Of a stretch of 64,000 nt of DNA, positions 55,666 to 63,263 are shown one piece after another (positions within the stretch are counted from its first letter, which is position 1; every line of letters starts with the position of its first letter). Below the pieces are notes generated by a model that saw nothing but the letters and a program-made list of their open reading frames with translations, did no database searches and was not told the origin of the DNA. The DNA is taken from the NCBI GenBank assembly GCA_018646675.1, contig JABGUH010000015.1, forward strand, positions 1 to 64,000. Direction: 5' to 3'. A program made the position numbers and the translations under genes. This DNA comes from Bdellovibrionales bacterium. Its GTDB lineage: Bacteria; Bdellovibrionota; Bacteriovoracia; Bacteriovoracales; Bacteriovoracaceae.

Positions 55666-56955
55666 ATGGATACGGCAAAGCTTTTAGTTGATGGTAAAGA
55701 GTACGAACTACCAATTGTTACTGGCACCATGAATGAGCGGGCAGTGGATATCACTAAGTTGCGAGCTCAAAGTGGTCTGATTACTTTTGATCCTGGCTAT
55801 GCCAACACTGGATCGTGTAAATCTGATATTACCTATATTGATGGCGAGCGGGGTATTCTAAAGTATCGCGGGATTCCGATTGAAGCATTGGCCGAGCAGT
55901 CTACATTTGTGGAGACTGCTTACTTGCTAATTTATGGGAAACTACCTACTCGTACAGAGTTAATGAACTTTCAGTTAGGGTTAAAGCGACACTCTCTGAT
56001 TCATGAGGGGATGAAAAACTTCTATCGCGGCTTTCCAGATACTGCTCATCCCATGGCAATTCTCTCTGCCATGATGGGTTCAATGTCAGCCTATGCTAAA
56101 GAGTGTGTTGATGGCGTGTCTGATGAGCAGTTGATGAATGAGAATATTATGAAAATTCTCTCCTCGGTTAGAACGTGTGCAGCCTTCTCCTATAAAAAGT
56201 CGATTGGGCAGCCATTCATCTATCCACGACACGATCTAAGTTATGTTTCGAACTTTCTAAATATGATGTTTGATACCCCTTATGAGCGTTATGAGACTGA
56301 TCCAGATGTAGAGCGGGCGCTAGATCTACTCTTTATCCTCCATGCTGATCATGAGCAGAACTGCTCCACCGCTTCTGTTCGTTTGGTGGGCTCTTCTCTC
56401 TCTAATATGTACTCCAGTATCTCTTCTGGTATCTCTGCCCTGTGGGGACCACTTCACGGTGGTGCTAATCAGAAGGTATTAGAGATGCTTGAGGCAATTC
56501 ATCGCGATGGAGGTGATGTCTCTAAATATATCAATAAGGCGAAAGATAAGGATGACCCTTTCCGTCTAATGGGCTTTGGCCATCGTGTTTATAAAAACCA
56601 TGATCCAAGAGCAACGGTAATTAAGGGAGCGTGTGACAAAGTACTGGCCAAGCAGGGAGTTAATGATCCACTACTTAATATTGCTAAGCAGTTGGAAGAG
56701 GTCGCTTTAAGTGATGAGTACTTTATTGAGAAGAAGCTCTATCCTAATATCGACTTCTACTCAGGGATTATCTATAAGGCGATTGGTATCCCCACTGAGA
56801 TGTTTACCGCCATGTTTGCCATCGCACGTGTCTCTGGTTGGATGACTCAGTTTATTGAGATGCGCCGGGACCCAATGCATCGGATCGGACGTCCACGTCA
56901 GATCTATATTGGTCAGCCTGAAGCATCATACATCCCAATTGCCGACCGTAAATAG
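55666..56955 (+). CDS. gltA: Citrate synthase
   Basis: Condenses acetyl-CoA and oxaloacetate, entry to the TCA cycle. 429 residues, the size of the large hexameric Gram-negative type. Active-site motifs: LHADHEQNCSTASVRLVGSS, GPLHGGANQ (His), FGHRVYKNHDPRA (His) and NIDFYSGIIY (Asp). The N-terminal about 45 residues form the beta domain that binds NADH in the E. coli enzyme. Strong promoter and AGGAGGTG ribosome binding site. The lipoate ligase gene overlaps or abuts the stop. Confidence 0.97.
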   Translation: MDTAKLLVDGKEYELPIVTGTMNERAVDITKLRAQSGLITFDPGYANTGSCKSDITYIDGERGILKYRGIPIEALAEQSTFVETAYLLIYGKLPTRTELMNFQLGLKRHSLIHEGMKNFYRGFPDTAHPMAILSAMMGSMSAYAKECVDGVSDEQLMNENIMKILSSVRTCAAFSYKKSIGQPFIYPRHDLSYVSNFLNMMFDTPYERYETDPDVERALDLLFILHADHEQNCSTASVRLVGSSLSNMYSSISSGISALWGPLHGGANQKVLEMLEAIHRDGGDVSKYINKAKDKDDPFRLMGFGHRVYKNHDPRATVIKGACDKVLAKQGVNDPLLNIAKQLEEVALSDEYFIEKKLYPNIDFYSGIIYKAIGIPTEMFTAMFAIARVSGWMTQFIEMRRDPMHRIGRPRQIYIGQPEASYIPIADRK

Positions 56956-57895
56956 ATGCAATATCCAGGGAGAGGTTCACCTCTCCCTGACCACTGATCC
57001 CTACGAAAATTTATCCTTTGAGAACTATCTGTTACGTCATCGCTGGCGTGACTGCTACCATCTTTTTTTGTGGCAGAGTTCCCCCGCGGTAGTTATTGGC
57101 CGGTTTCAAAATCCTCTTTTGGAGTGTGACCTACATTATCTACAGCAAAATAGTACTCTGCTGGTACGTCGACAAAGTGGTGGGGGGGCCGTCTACCATG
57201 ATGAAGGAAATCTTAATTTCTCCTTGATCGCTGATAACAATATTTTTGATCAAAAGCTTAACCATCAATTGATTATAGATCTTTTGAAACAGTTTCAACT
57301 AGTCGGGGAGTTTAAACAGCACTCATCACTTTTGATCGATGGTAAAAAAGTATCAGGGGGGGCATTCAAGAGGAGCAAAGATGCCGCCATCTATCATGGG
57401 ACCCTGTTGATCTCCTCTAATCTAGATCAATTACGTCGGCATTTACAGGGAAGTACAATGGTTAGTTATTCGCAAAGTATTCCCTCTCGTCCTGCTTCAG
57501 TTATAAATTTAGCACAGCTTAATGATCAGATTACTATTGGGAGAGTTGTTGAGGGTATTGAGTCACTATTTGAGAGACGATTGCTTAAACTACCTAATTC
57601 AAGTTTGAAGAGGAATACTATTTCGGGGCAACAAATTCTCTCCTACCAGGGAGTTAGGGAGTACCGGGATATGATTAAGGATCACCAGTGGCTCTATAAA
57701 TCAACTCCATGCTTTCACTATCGACATCGGGATAGAACTCAGGAGCAAGAGTATGATTTGGTGGTTAAGGGGGGGGAGGTGATTAGTTCACAGTTACCAA
57801 TATTGGACAATAACGGTTTGCCTCATTCAATAGTGACCGGGTGGAATGGTTGCTTATTCTGGGATGAATTTTTTTTTCAAGAATCAAAAATTTGA
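56939..57895 (+). CDS. lplA: Lipoate-protein ligase A
   Basis: Attaches lipoate to E2 and H proteins of 2-oxoacid dehydrogenases and the glycine cleavage system. Family motifs are intact: VVIGRFQNPLLECDLHYL, VRRQSGGGAVYHDEGNLNFSL and the Lys loop LLIDGKKVSGGAFKR...YHGTLL. The N-terminal TTDPYENLSFENYLL aligns with the E. coli LplA start, but no ATG or GTG lies just upstream. The nearest usual start codon is TTG 56939, inside the gltA end (319 residues); CTG 56987 in the hairpin is another option. Translation would be coupled to gltA in either case. Confidence 0.9.
   Translation: MPTVNRCNIQGEVHLSLTTDPYENLSFENYLLRHRWRDCYHLFLWQSSPAVVIGRFQNPLLECDLHYLQQNSTLLVRRQSGGGAVYHDEGNLNFSLIADNNIFDQKLNHQLIIDLLKQFQLVGEFKQHSSLLIDGKKVSGGAFKRSKDAAIYHGTLLISSNLDQLRRHLQGSTMVSYSQSIPSRPASVINLAQLNDQITIGRVVEGIESLFERRLLKLPNSSLKRNTISGQQILSYQGVREYRDMIKDHQWLYKSTPCFHYRHRDRTQEQEYDLVVKGGEVISSQLPILDNNGLPHSIVTGWNGCLFWDEFFFQESKI
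56966..56989 (+). terminator. Perfect 10-bp hairpin just after gltA
   Basis: CAGGGAGAGG (56966-56975), loop TTCA, CCTCTCCCTG (56980-56989), 11 nt after the gltA stop. It lacks a T-run. It spans the expected start of lplA, so it may act on lplA translation as well as stabilise or end the gltA message. Confidence 0.55.
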
Positions 57896-58025
57896 TTCTC
57901 TTGGATTGCGCTACTTTTTGTGGCAAAATACTAATACCTAGGCACGGTTAATTTTCCCGCCATTTTTGTCTATTTATGGAGGTTTGGATTGGAGCTGAGT
58001 AGATGATCGGCCAATATTGGAGTAG

Positions 58026-58898
58026 ATGCAATTGAAGGCAATTGTTTGTTCTCATTTTCTTGAGCTGATCTCAGGCTTTATTTCAAAGGTGAAACCCTTA
58101 GGCTTCACCTCGGCAGTATCTAACTCTGCTTATTCCCTGAACTCTTATTTTGATGAAGGCGCTTGGCAGTTGATTTTGATAGATGATCGTCTGCCAAGTG
58201 ATGAGCTGACTAAATGTCTATCTCTTGCCAATAAGAAGAGGGCAAAAAAGACTTCGCTAGTGGTTTACTGTTCCAAAGGTGAGGTTCCAAGCTCTCTACC
58301 AGTAATAAAAAATCTACACCATGTCTTCTCGCTTGATGATTTGATTTCCAAGATGGACGAGATCATGTCTCTGCCAACGATTAGAGGTGAGGCAGTAGTC
58401 TCTTTAAAAAATAACGAACTATTTCCGATCGATATTGAGAGCATTGCGGTCTCAAAGAGTGTCAAATTTGATATCTTTGTTCGCAAAGGTGATAACCAAT
58501 ATGCACGTATTTGGGCCCAAGGAGATAAGTTCAACTACAAGATGTTAAATCCCTTAAAAAAGGATGGGGTGAAGCAGCTATTTATCATGCGAGACTATTT
58601 GCGAGAGTATATGTCGGAAAGTGTGATGCTTAGCGAGACTGTGGCATCATCTCCTCTTGTTTCCAGTAATAAGAAGATTGAGCTGTTGAAAGGGAATGTT
58701 CAGTCAATTGTTAGATCGATAAACACTGATGGGATTAATAATGCCGTTGCAGAGCATGGTAAGATGGTATGTAAAAACCTGACCACGACAGTGATGGAGA
58801 ATAAATCTTTAGACATAGCGCTAGAATCTTTAGCCTCTCTCTCCTTCAATTCAAAATCATACCTATACCACTCTTTTTCTGGCAGTTTGCGCTGTTAA
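58026..58898 (+). pseudogene. Receiver-like / HD-GYP protein, N-terminal part (frameshifted)
   Basis: 290 codons before a premature stop. A degenerate receiver domain (about 1-120, LILIDDRLPSD with the phosphoacceptor-like Asp pair) is followed by a linker domain (about 125-205, PIDIESIAVSKSVKFDIFVRKGDNQYARIWAQG) common in Bdellovibrio-type HD-GYP proteins, and a helical segment leading to the HD domain (LASLSFNSKSYLYHS). The last dozen residues are out of frame. Dropping one T from the five-T run 58874-58878 joins it to the next frame as YHSFLAVCAVKHLEG. The gene is intact otherwise. Confidence 0.85.
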
Positions 58899-59343
58899 GC
58901 ACTTAGAGGGACAGAGTGGCCGGTTAAATCAAATTGTATCTAATGCATCTCTTTTCCATGATATTGGCAAAATCAAGCTACCTGAACCACTAATGGCCAA
59001 GAGCGCTGTGACTATGAATGATGCTGAGTTCCAGGAGTACAAGCGGCACTGTGAGTATGGTCGGGATATGTTGATAAAAGTATCATCTCTTCCGAAAGAG
59101 GTTTCACAGGTTGTCTATGGCCATCATGAGTTAGGGGATGGAACAGGATTTCCAAATCAGTTGGTTAAAAGAACTCTTCCCATTGTAACCAGGGTTGTCT
59201 GCCTGGCCAATGTGTTATCCCACATGATTAGCAATCCAAAGGCGCATTACAAAGTGGCAATCGCCAGCGTACTAAAGGATCCGATGGCAAATGCCAAATA
59301 TGGTCGGGACGCTATTGCCGGTTTTCTCTCACTGCTTGAGTAG
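58879..59343 (+). pseudogene. HD-GYP phosphodiesterase, catalytic part in the shifted frame
   Basis: Read in the frame of 58879 onward, the sequence continues the upstream protein: AVKHLEGQSG, then SLFHDIGKIKLPEP (HD motif), YKRHCEYGRDML, and YGHHELGDGTGFPNQL (the HHE..DGTGFP form of the GYP motif), ending at 59343. All metal ligands for c-di-GMP hydrolysis appear present, so the split is recent, a sequencing error, or tolerated by recoding. Translation on its own could start only at internal ATGs such as 58993, which would lose the HD motif. Confidence 0.85.
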
Positions 59344-59385
59344 TAACTACTATGCCAACTAGGCGTCAAATTCATGGTAGCTACT
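59342..59385. terminator. Imperfect hairpin between convergent genes
   Basis: AGTAACTACTATG (59342-59354) pairs with CATGGTAGCTACT (59373-59385) apart from one mismatch and one G-U. No T-run on either strand; possible shared transcript end for the HD-GYP and glycosyltransferase genes. Confidence 0.3.
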
Positions 59386-59386
59386 G

Positions 59387-60112
59387 TTAATACTTAGAAT
59401 TTAGTTTTACCTTCTGCTCATAGATCATATTTATTCGTCGTGAAGAAATTTTAAGATGAAAAGCAACTTTAAGTAGTAAGTTAGTTGCAATTTGACGGAT
59501 CACTCCCCGCTGTAAAAAACGAATGGCAGATGTCGTTGAGTAGTAAGGTAAAATGATGGGCGAGGCAATTACCCTTAGCTTTGCGGAGAGAATGGTATCC
59601 TCAAAAATATCCACTGGTGGCAGCGGGCCCACCTGCTTAAGCCATGAGGTAGGGGCAAAGATGGAGTGGTCTAGATAGATAATCCCACGTTTGGCCCTCA
59701 CTCGGTTAGAGTACCAAGAGGTAAAATCAAGTAGTAGATGATGGTGATCAAAGCGGTGGGTAAAGCCTCCCCACTGAAGATCTGACTGATGTTCGATCAA
59801 ATACTCAATCCCTCCCTTTTCCACAATGGAGCGTGGGTGGTGGATCAAGATTAAGTTGTGAGATGCTAGATCTATTCCGCGATTAATTCTAGCAGCACGG
59901 GAGTTGGTCACTAGTTGTTCAACTTTAATGGTAGCTCTCTCTACCTCTTGAGAACTCTTGTCAAAATAGGAAATTAAACTTCCCTGCTGCTCTCGATCTA
60001 AGTTGTGAATTACAATAATCTCTAAAGTAGAAAAGTGAACCAGGGAGTCTAAAATCGGGAAGATGTGGCCATCTAAAATAGAGTGAGCAAGAGGGATAAC
60101 TACTGAGACCAT
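59387..60112 (-). CDS. TIGR04283-like glycosyltransferase family 2 protein (arsenosugar-associated)
   Basis: 241 residues. The order of motifs follows the family named for radical SAM/selenodomain and arsenosugar loci: an N-terminal VVIPLAHS (nucleotide-binding strand), SRAARINRGIDLAS, WGGFTHRFD, WYSNRVRAKRGIIYLDHSIF, VDIFEDTILSAKLR and TTSAIRFLQRGVIRQI with a final ...NMIYEQKV. The usual VDGGSxDGT is altered to VIHNLDREQQG, and the typical HADT sugar-nucleotide/metal motif reads HHPRS, so activity may be reduced or changed. It is convergent with the HD-GYP gene and faces away from arsM across the transporter remnant. Confidence 0.8.
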   Translation of the reverse strand: MVSVVIPLAHSILDGHIFPILDSLVHFSTLEIIVIHNLDREQQGSLISYFDKSSQEVERATIKVEQLVTNSRAARINRGIDLASHNLILIHHPRSIVEKGGIEYLIEHQSDLQWGGFTHRFDHHHLLLDFTSWYSNRVRAKRGIIYLDHSIFAPTSWLKQVGPLPPVDIFEDTILSAKLRVIASPIILPYYSTTSAIRFLQRGVIRQIATNLLLKVAFHLKISSRRINMIYEQKVKLNSKY

Positions 60113-60124
60113 AACTATACCAGT

Positions 60125-60390
60125 TTAAGAAGCCAGATAGAAAATTACTGCTGGCAAGGATGCAGCTAATGGTAATGTTATAACCCAAGAAGCAAAAATA
60201 TGGCGAATGGTTTAAGTTTTGCCGTCCCATTACTGGAGCCGATCCCAAATAGAGTGCCACAACTAACATGAGTTATCGAGATCGGAAATCCGATATGGGT
60301 GGCAATGGTTGACGCGGTGCGATCAGCGTTGTTATTATCAACATAGATCACCTCCAGCTGATCTGTGACTTGACTAAGTAAAAGATTACA
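60125..60390 (-). pseudogene. Remnant of a PiT-family phosphate transporter (C-terminal part)
   Basis: Minus-strand translation gives QVTDQLEVIYVDNNNADRTA, then IGFPISITHVSCGTLFGIG, the conserved PiT C-terminal repeat (GxPxSxTHV...GAxxGxG), and after a frameshift near 60183 VITLPLAASLPAVIFYLAS ending at TAA 60127-60125, the usual last membrane segment. The N-terminal two thirds of the gene are missing. PiT transporters carry phosphate and also arsenate, so loss beside arsenic genes fits. This fills most of the 368 bp between the glycosyltransferase and arsM genes. Confidence 0.75.
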
Positions 60391-60417
60391 GTGAAAAAAG
60401 ATATAATTTTTTGTAAT
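60385..60417. promoter_or_regulatory. A+T-rich inverted repeat upstream of arsM
   Basis: ATTACA (60385-60390) and TGTAAT (60412-60417) flank A-run and T-run arms around a TATAAT at about 60402-60407. An ArsR-type operator or a hairpin are both possible; no arsR gene is in the window. Confidence 0.3.
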
Positions 60418-60480
60418 AATTGCGCATTCTCTATCACCTAACCATGTAGATGAAAGAAAATGAAAAGGAGCGAGAGTACT

Positions 60481-61533
60481 ATGAGCCGTTTAGACCCCAT
60501 AAAACAGTATTATGGAGAGACCTTGCAACGTACCGAAGATCTCAAAACCAATGCCTGCTGCACCATTAAAAATTATCCTCCCCATATTAGTGAGGTATTT
60601 GCACTTATTCATCCAGAGGTAATGGAGAAATTCTATGGCTGTGGTTTGACCATCCCCACCGCTTTAGATGGTCTAAAGGTATTAGATTTAGGCTCCGGCA
60701 GTGGCCGTGACTGTTATCTTCTCTCCAAATTAGTTGGCCCGACAGGAAAGGTCGTTGGAGTTGATATGACCCCGGAGCAGTTTGACGTGGCCAACCGTCA
60801 TCGTGAATATCATCGTCAACAATTTGGATATAGTGAATCCAATGTAGAGTTTATTCTAGGTGATATTGAAAAGTTAGATCTACTAAATTTTGAAGATGCA
60901 AGCTTTGATCTGATCATCTCTAACTGTGTGATTAACCTCTGCCAAAATAAACAGGCGGTATTACAAGAGGCTTACCGACTACTACGCCCGGGTGGGGAGC
61001 TCTATTTTTCGGATGTTTATAGTGATCGACGTATCCCACCACACCTATTGGATGATCAAGTATTAAGAGGAGAGTGTCTAAGTGGAGCACTCTACTGGAA
61101 TGATTTTATTACTCTGGCCAAACAGGCTAACTTTCATGACCCACGGATGATGGAGCAGACACCGATCACTATTGAGAATAGTAGTATTGCTCAGCAGTTA
61201 GAAGGGATCAATTTTCATTCGATTACCTATCGGCTGTTTAAGCTAGATCAGCTAGAGAGTAGTTGTGAGGACTACCACCAATCAGCTACCTATCGTGGGG
61301 GAGTTGCGGCAATGGAGGATCTCTTTATACTCGACCAAGACCACCATTTTAAACTAGGCCACTCCACTGCGATCTGTGGAAATAGTTTTCGAATGCTAAA
61401 TCAGAGTCGTTTTAACCGCTGGTTTGACTTTAGTGGTGATTTTGAACACCATTACGGGCCCTATTCCTGTTGTAATCAAAGCTCTCCCCCTATGGATAGT
61501 AATTCTAAACAATCAGGTGGATCATGTTGTTAA
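60481..61533 (+). CDS. arsM: Arsenite S-adenosylmethionine methyltransferase, arsenosugar type
   Basis: Methylates As(III) to mono- and dimethyl species. From ATG 60481 (GGAG upstream; in-frame ATG 60460 would add 7 residues) 350 residues. Class I fold: VLDLGSGSGRDCYLLS, VGVDMTPEQ, ILGDIEKLDL. Arsenic-binding Cys are in place: C26/C27 (NACCTI), C78 (GRDCY), C149 (SNCVINLC) and C199 (GECLSGALY). The C-terminal region (TYRGGVAAMEDLFILDQDHHF, CGNSFRM, HYGPYSCC, ending GGSCC) is the long version typical of ArsM found with arsenosugar genes. Overlaps the DUF547 gene by 10 bp. Confidence 0.94.
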   Translation: MSRLDPIKQYYGETLQRTEDLKTNACCTIKNYPPHISEVFALIHPEVMEKFYGCGLTIPTALDGLKVLDLGSGSGRDCYLLSKLVGPTGKVVGVDMTPEQFDVANRHREYHRQQFGYSESNVEFILGDIEKLDLLNFEDASFDLIISNCVINLCQNKQAVLQEAYRLLRPGGELYFSDVYSDRRIPPHLLDDQVLRGECLSGALYWNDFITLAKQANFHDPRMMEQTPITIENSSIAQQLEGINFHSITYRLFKLDQLESSCEDYHQSATYRGGVAAMEDLFILDQDHHFKLGHSTAICGNSFRMLNQSRFNRWFDFSGDFEHHYGPYSCCNQSSPPMDSNSKQSGGSCC

Positions 61534-62294
61534 TAGCTAGAGTTTCACTTCTGACTATTTTTCTACTGCTCTCTATCGATAGCTCTATCGCCTTCGATCA
61601 TGAGCACCAACCGTTTGACCAGCTACTGCAAAAGATAGTCAAGGTGCGCCAAGGACAATCTCTGGTCAACTATCGCCAGCTAGCAAAAGATAGGGGAGCA
61701 CTTGAGAGTTATCTGCAAACTATATCTGCTGTAACTCGTCCTGAGTTTAATACTTTTTCGTCTGATCAGCAGTTAGCATTTCTAATCAATAGCTATAACG
61801 CTTTCACTTTGAAGTTGATTGTCGATCACTACCCAGTAAAAAGCATTAAAGATATTGGCAGCTTTTTCACCTCTGCATGGAAGTTAAAGTTCTTCACTTT
61901 GTTTGGTAAAAAAAGCTATCTCGATCAGGTGGAACATCAATTCATTCGCAAAAATTTCAAGGAGCCTCGTATTCACTTCGCTGTTAATTGCGCCTCCATC
62001 GGTTGTCCCTCCCTCGGAGAACGAGCATTCGTCGCCTCTAAATTAGAGTTGCAATTAGAGGCTGCGGCCACCCACTTCCTACAAAATCGCACCAAAAACA
62101 TTCTGGGCAAAGAGCAACTATACCTCTCTAAAATTTTTGACTGGTATGGAGATGATTTTATTAAGAGTTATGGATCAGTTGAGCAGTTTGTCGCTAAGTA
62201 TATTACTGATGATGCGACAGTTAGGGCCAAAATAAGCGGTCAAAGGTTGCCGATTGACTACTTGGATTACAACTGGAAACTCAATGAGCAGTGA
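61524..62294 (+). CDS. DUF547 protein, secreted
   Basis: 256 residues with a signal peptide (MLLIARVSLLTIFLLLSIDSSIA before FDHEHQ). The DUF547 domain follows: QLAFLINSYNAFTLKLIVDHYPVKSIKDIG, HFAVNCASIGCPSLGERAF and LSKIFDWYGDDFI. The NCAS.GCP Cys pair is strictly family-typical; the biochemical activity of DUF547 is unknown. Its start ATG lies inside the end of arsM and its own stop overlaps the radical SAM start, so arsM, this gene and the radical SAM gene form one translationally coupled operon. The envelope location suggests handling of an exported organoarsenical or a redox role; that is inference. Confidence 0.9.
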   Translation: MLLIARVSLLTIFLLLSIDSSIAFDHEHQPFDQLLQKIVKVRQGQSLVNYRQLAKDRGALESYLQTISAVTRPEFNTFSSDQQLAFLINSYNAFTLKLIVDHYPVKSIKDIGSFFTSAWKLKFFTLFGKKSYLDQVEHQFIRKNFKEPRIHFAVNCASIGCPSLGERAFVASKLELQLEAAATHFLQNRTKNILGKEQLYLSKIFDWYGDDFIKSYGSVEQFVAKYITDDATVRAKISGQRLPIDYLDYNWKLNEQ

Positions 62295-63228
62295 TCACAA
62301 TCTAAGCGGTCAAAAATATCAACACCGTCTATTAACTGCTGATATGTCTGAGCGAGCCTCAGTTCTACTTACAACTTTAAAAACAGTCTGGTTTAATAGT
62401 GGTAGTCGTTGTAACTTCTCTTGCCAGAACTGTTATATGGAGTCCTCGCCAGATAATGACCGCCTCGACTATCTCGAGTCAGAAGATATTACTCCCTATC
62501 TTGATGAGATCGAGGTAGATTTCCCTGCTGTTGACCAGGTAGGAATTACGGGTGGAGAGCCATTTCTAAATCCCGCTATTATTTCTATCATTAAGTTAGT
62601 TCTCTCTCGCGGGCTATCTCTACTTATTCTATCAAATGGTGCGGCCCCCTTAAAACGGGCCCTGCCACGACTATTACCGCTATGGGACCAGTATGGAAGT
62701 AAGCTAGTCGTACGTATCTCTCTCGATCACTATACTGCGCAACTGCATGATCGTCAGCGGGGTACTGGTTCATTTGATCAGGCGATTGCAACCATCGTCC
62801 AGCTAGCTCAGCACAACTGCCACTTTACTATCGCTACTCGATCACAAAGTGGGGAATCGCCTGCAGCGATTCAGTACCACTTCAAGCAGATGTTAGCAGA
62901 CTACGCGATCACTTTTGATCCATTTGTCTCAGATAATTTAACCATCTTTCCCGAAATGGATAGTAGTGCAGTTGATGATCTACCTGAGATCTCGACTGAT
63001 TGTTGGAATAAGATCGAGCGCAAACCGGCAGAGTTAATGTGTGCTAGCAGTCGCATGGTAATTAAACGTAGAGGGGAACAGCAACCAGTTGTTACCGCCT
63101 GTACGCTTCTGCCCTACCAATCACAATTTGAGTTGGGCAGCACCCTGAAAGAGGGGGTACGTCCCGTCTATCTCAATCATCCATTCTGTGCTCAATTTTG
63201 CGTTTTAGGTGGAGCTAGTTGTAAGTAG
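62284..63228 (+). CDS. Radical SAM protein in the arsenic operon (not canonical ArsS)
   Basis: 314 residues from ATG 62284, overlapping the DUF547 stop by 11 bp; an in-frame TTG at 62254 is less likely. The 4Fe-4S/SAM motif is CNFSCQNC (C43, C47, C50), followed by YMESSPDNDRLDYL, GITGGEPFLNP (SAM-binding GGE) and ISLDHYTAQLHD. C-terminal Cys (MCASSRM, ACTLLPY, PFCAQFCVLGGASC) could ligate an auxiliary cluster. Canonical ArsS has a different signature (LCNQxCxHCHVxAxP with a Cys-rich selenodomain-type tail), so this is a different family; it may replace or complement ArsS. Between arsM-DUF547 and an MTA phosphorylase. Confidence 0.85.
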   Translation: MSSDHNLSGQKYQHRLLTADMSERASVLLTTLKTVWFNSGSRCNFSCQNCYMESSPDNDRLDYLESEDITPYLDEIEVDFPAVDQVGITGGEPFLNPAIISIIKLVLSRGLSLLILSNGAAPLKRALPRLLPLWDQYGSKLVVRISLDHYTAQLHDRQRGTGSFDQAIATIVQLAQHNCHFTIATRSQSGESPAAIQYHFKQMLADYAITFDPFVSDNLTIFPEMDSSAVDDLPEISTDCWNKIERKPAELMCASSRMVIKRRGEQQPVVTACTLLPYQSQFELGSTLKEGVRPVYLNHPFCAQFCVLGGASCK

Positions 63229-63263
63229 AGGAATATTAAAGTAGACACAATTAAGGGGTAGAT

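Noticed and set aside
55496-55754. Minus-strand open frames between pyrE and gltA
   Set aside because: They cover the gltA promoter and start region and have no coding support.
58874-58878. T5 run as a phase-variation tract
   Set aside because: Five bases is too short for efficient slipped-strand switching; an error or simple mutation is likelier, so it is reported only as a frameshift.
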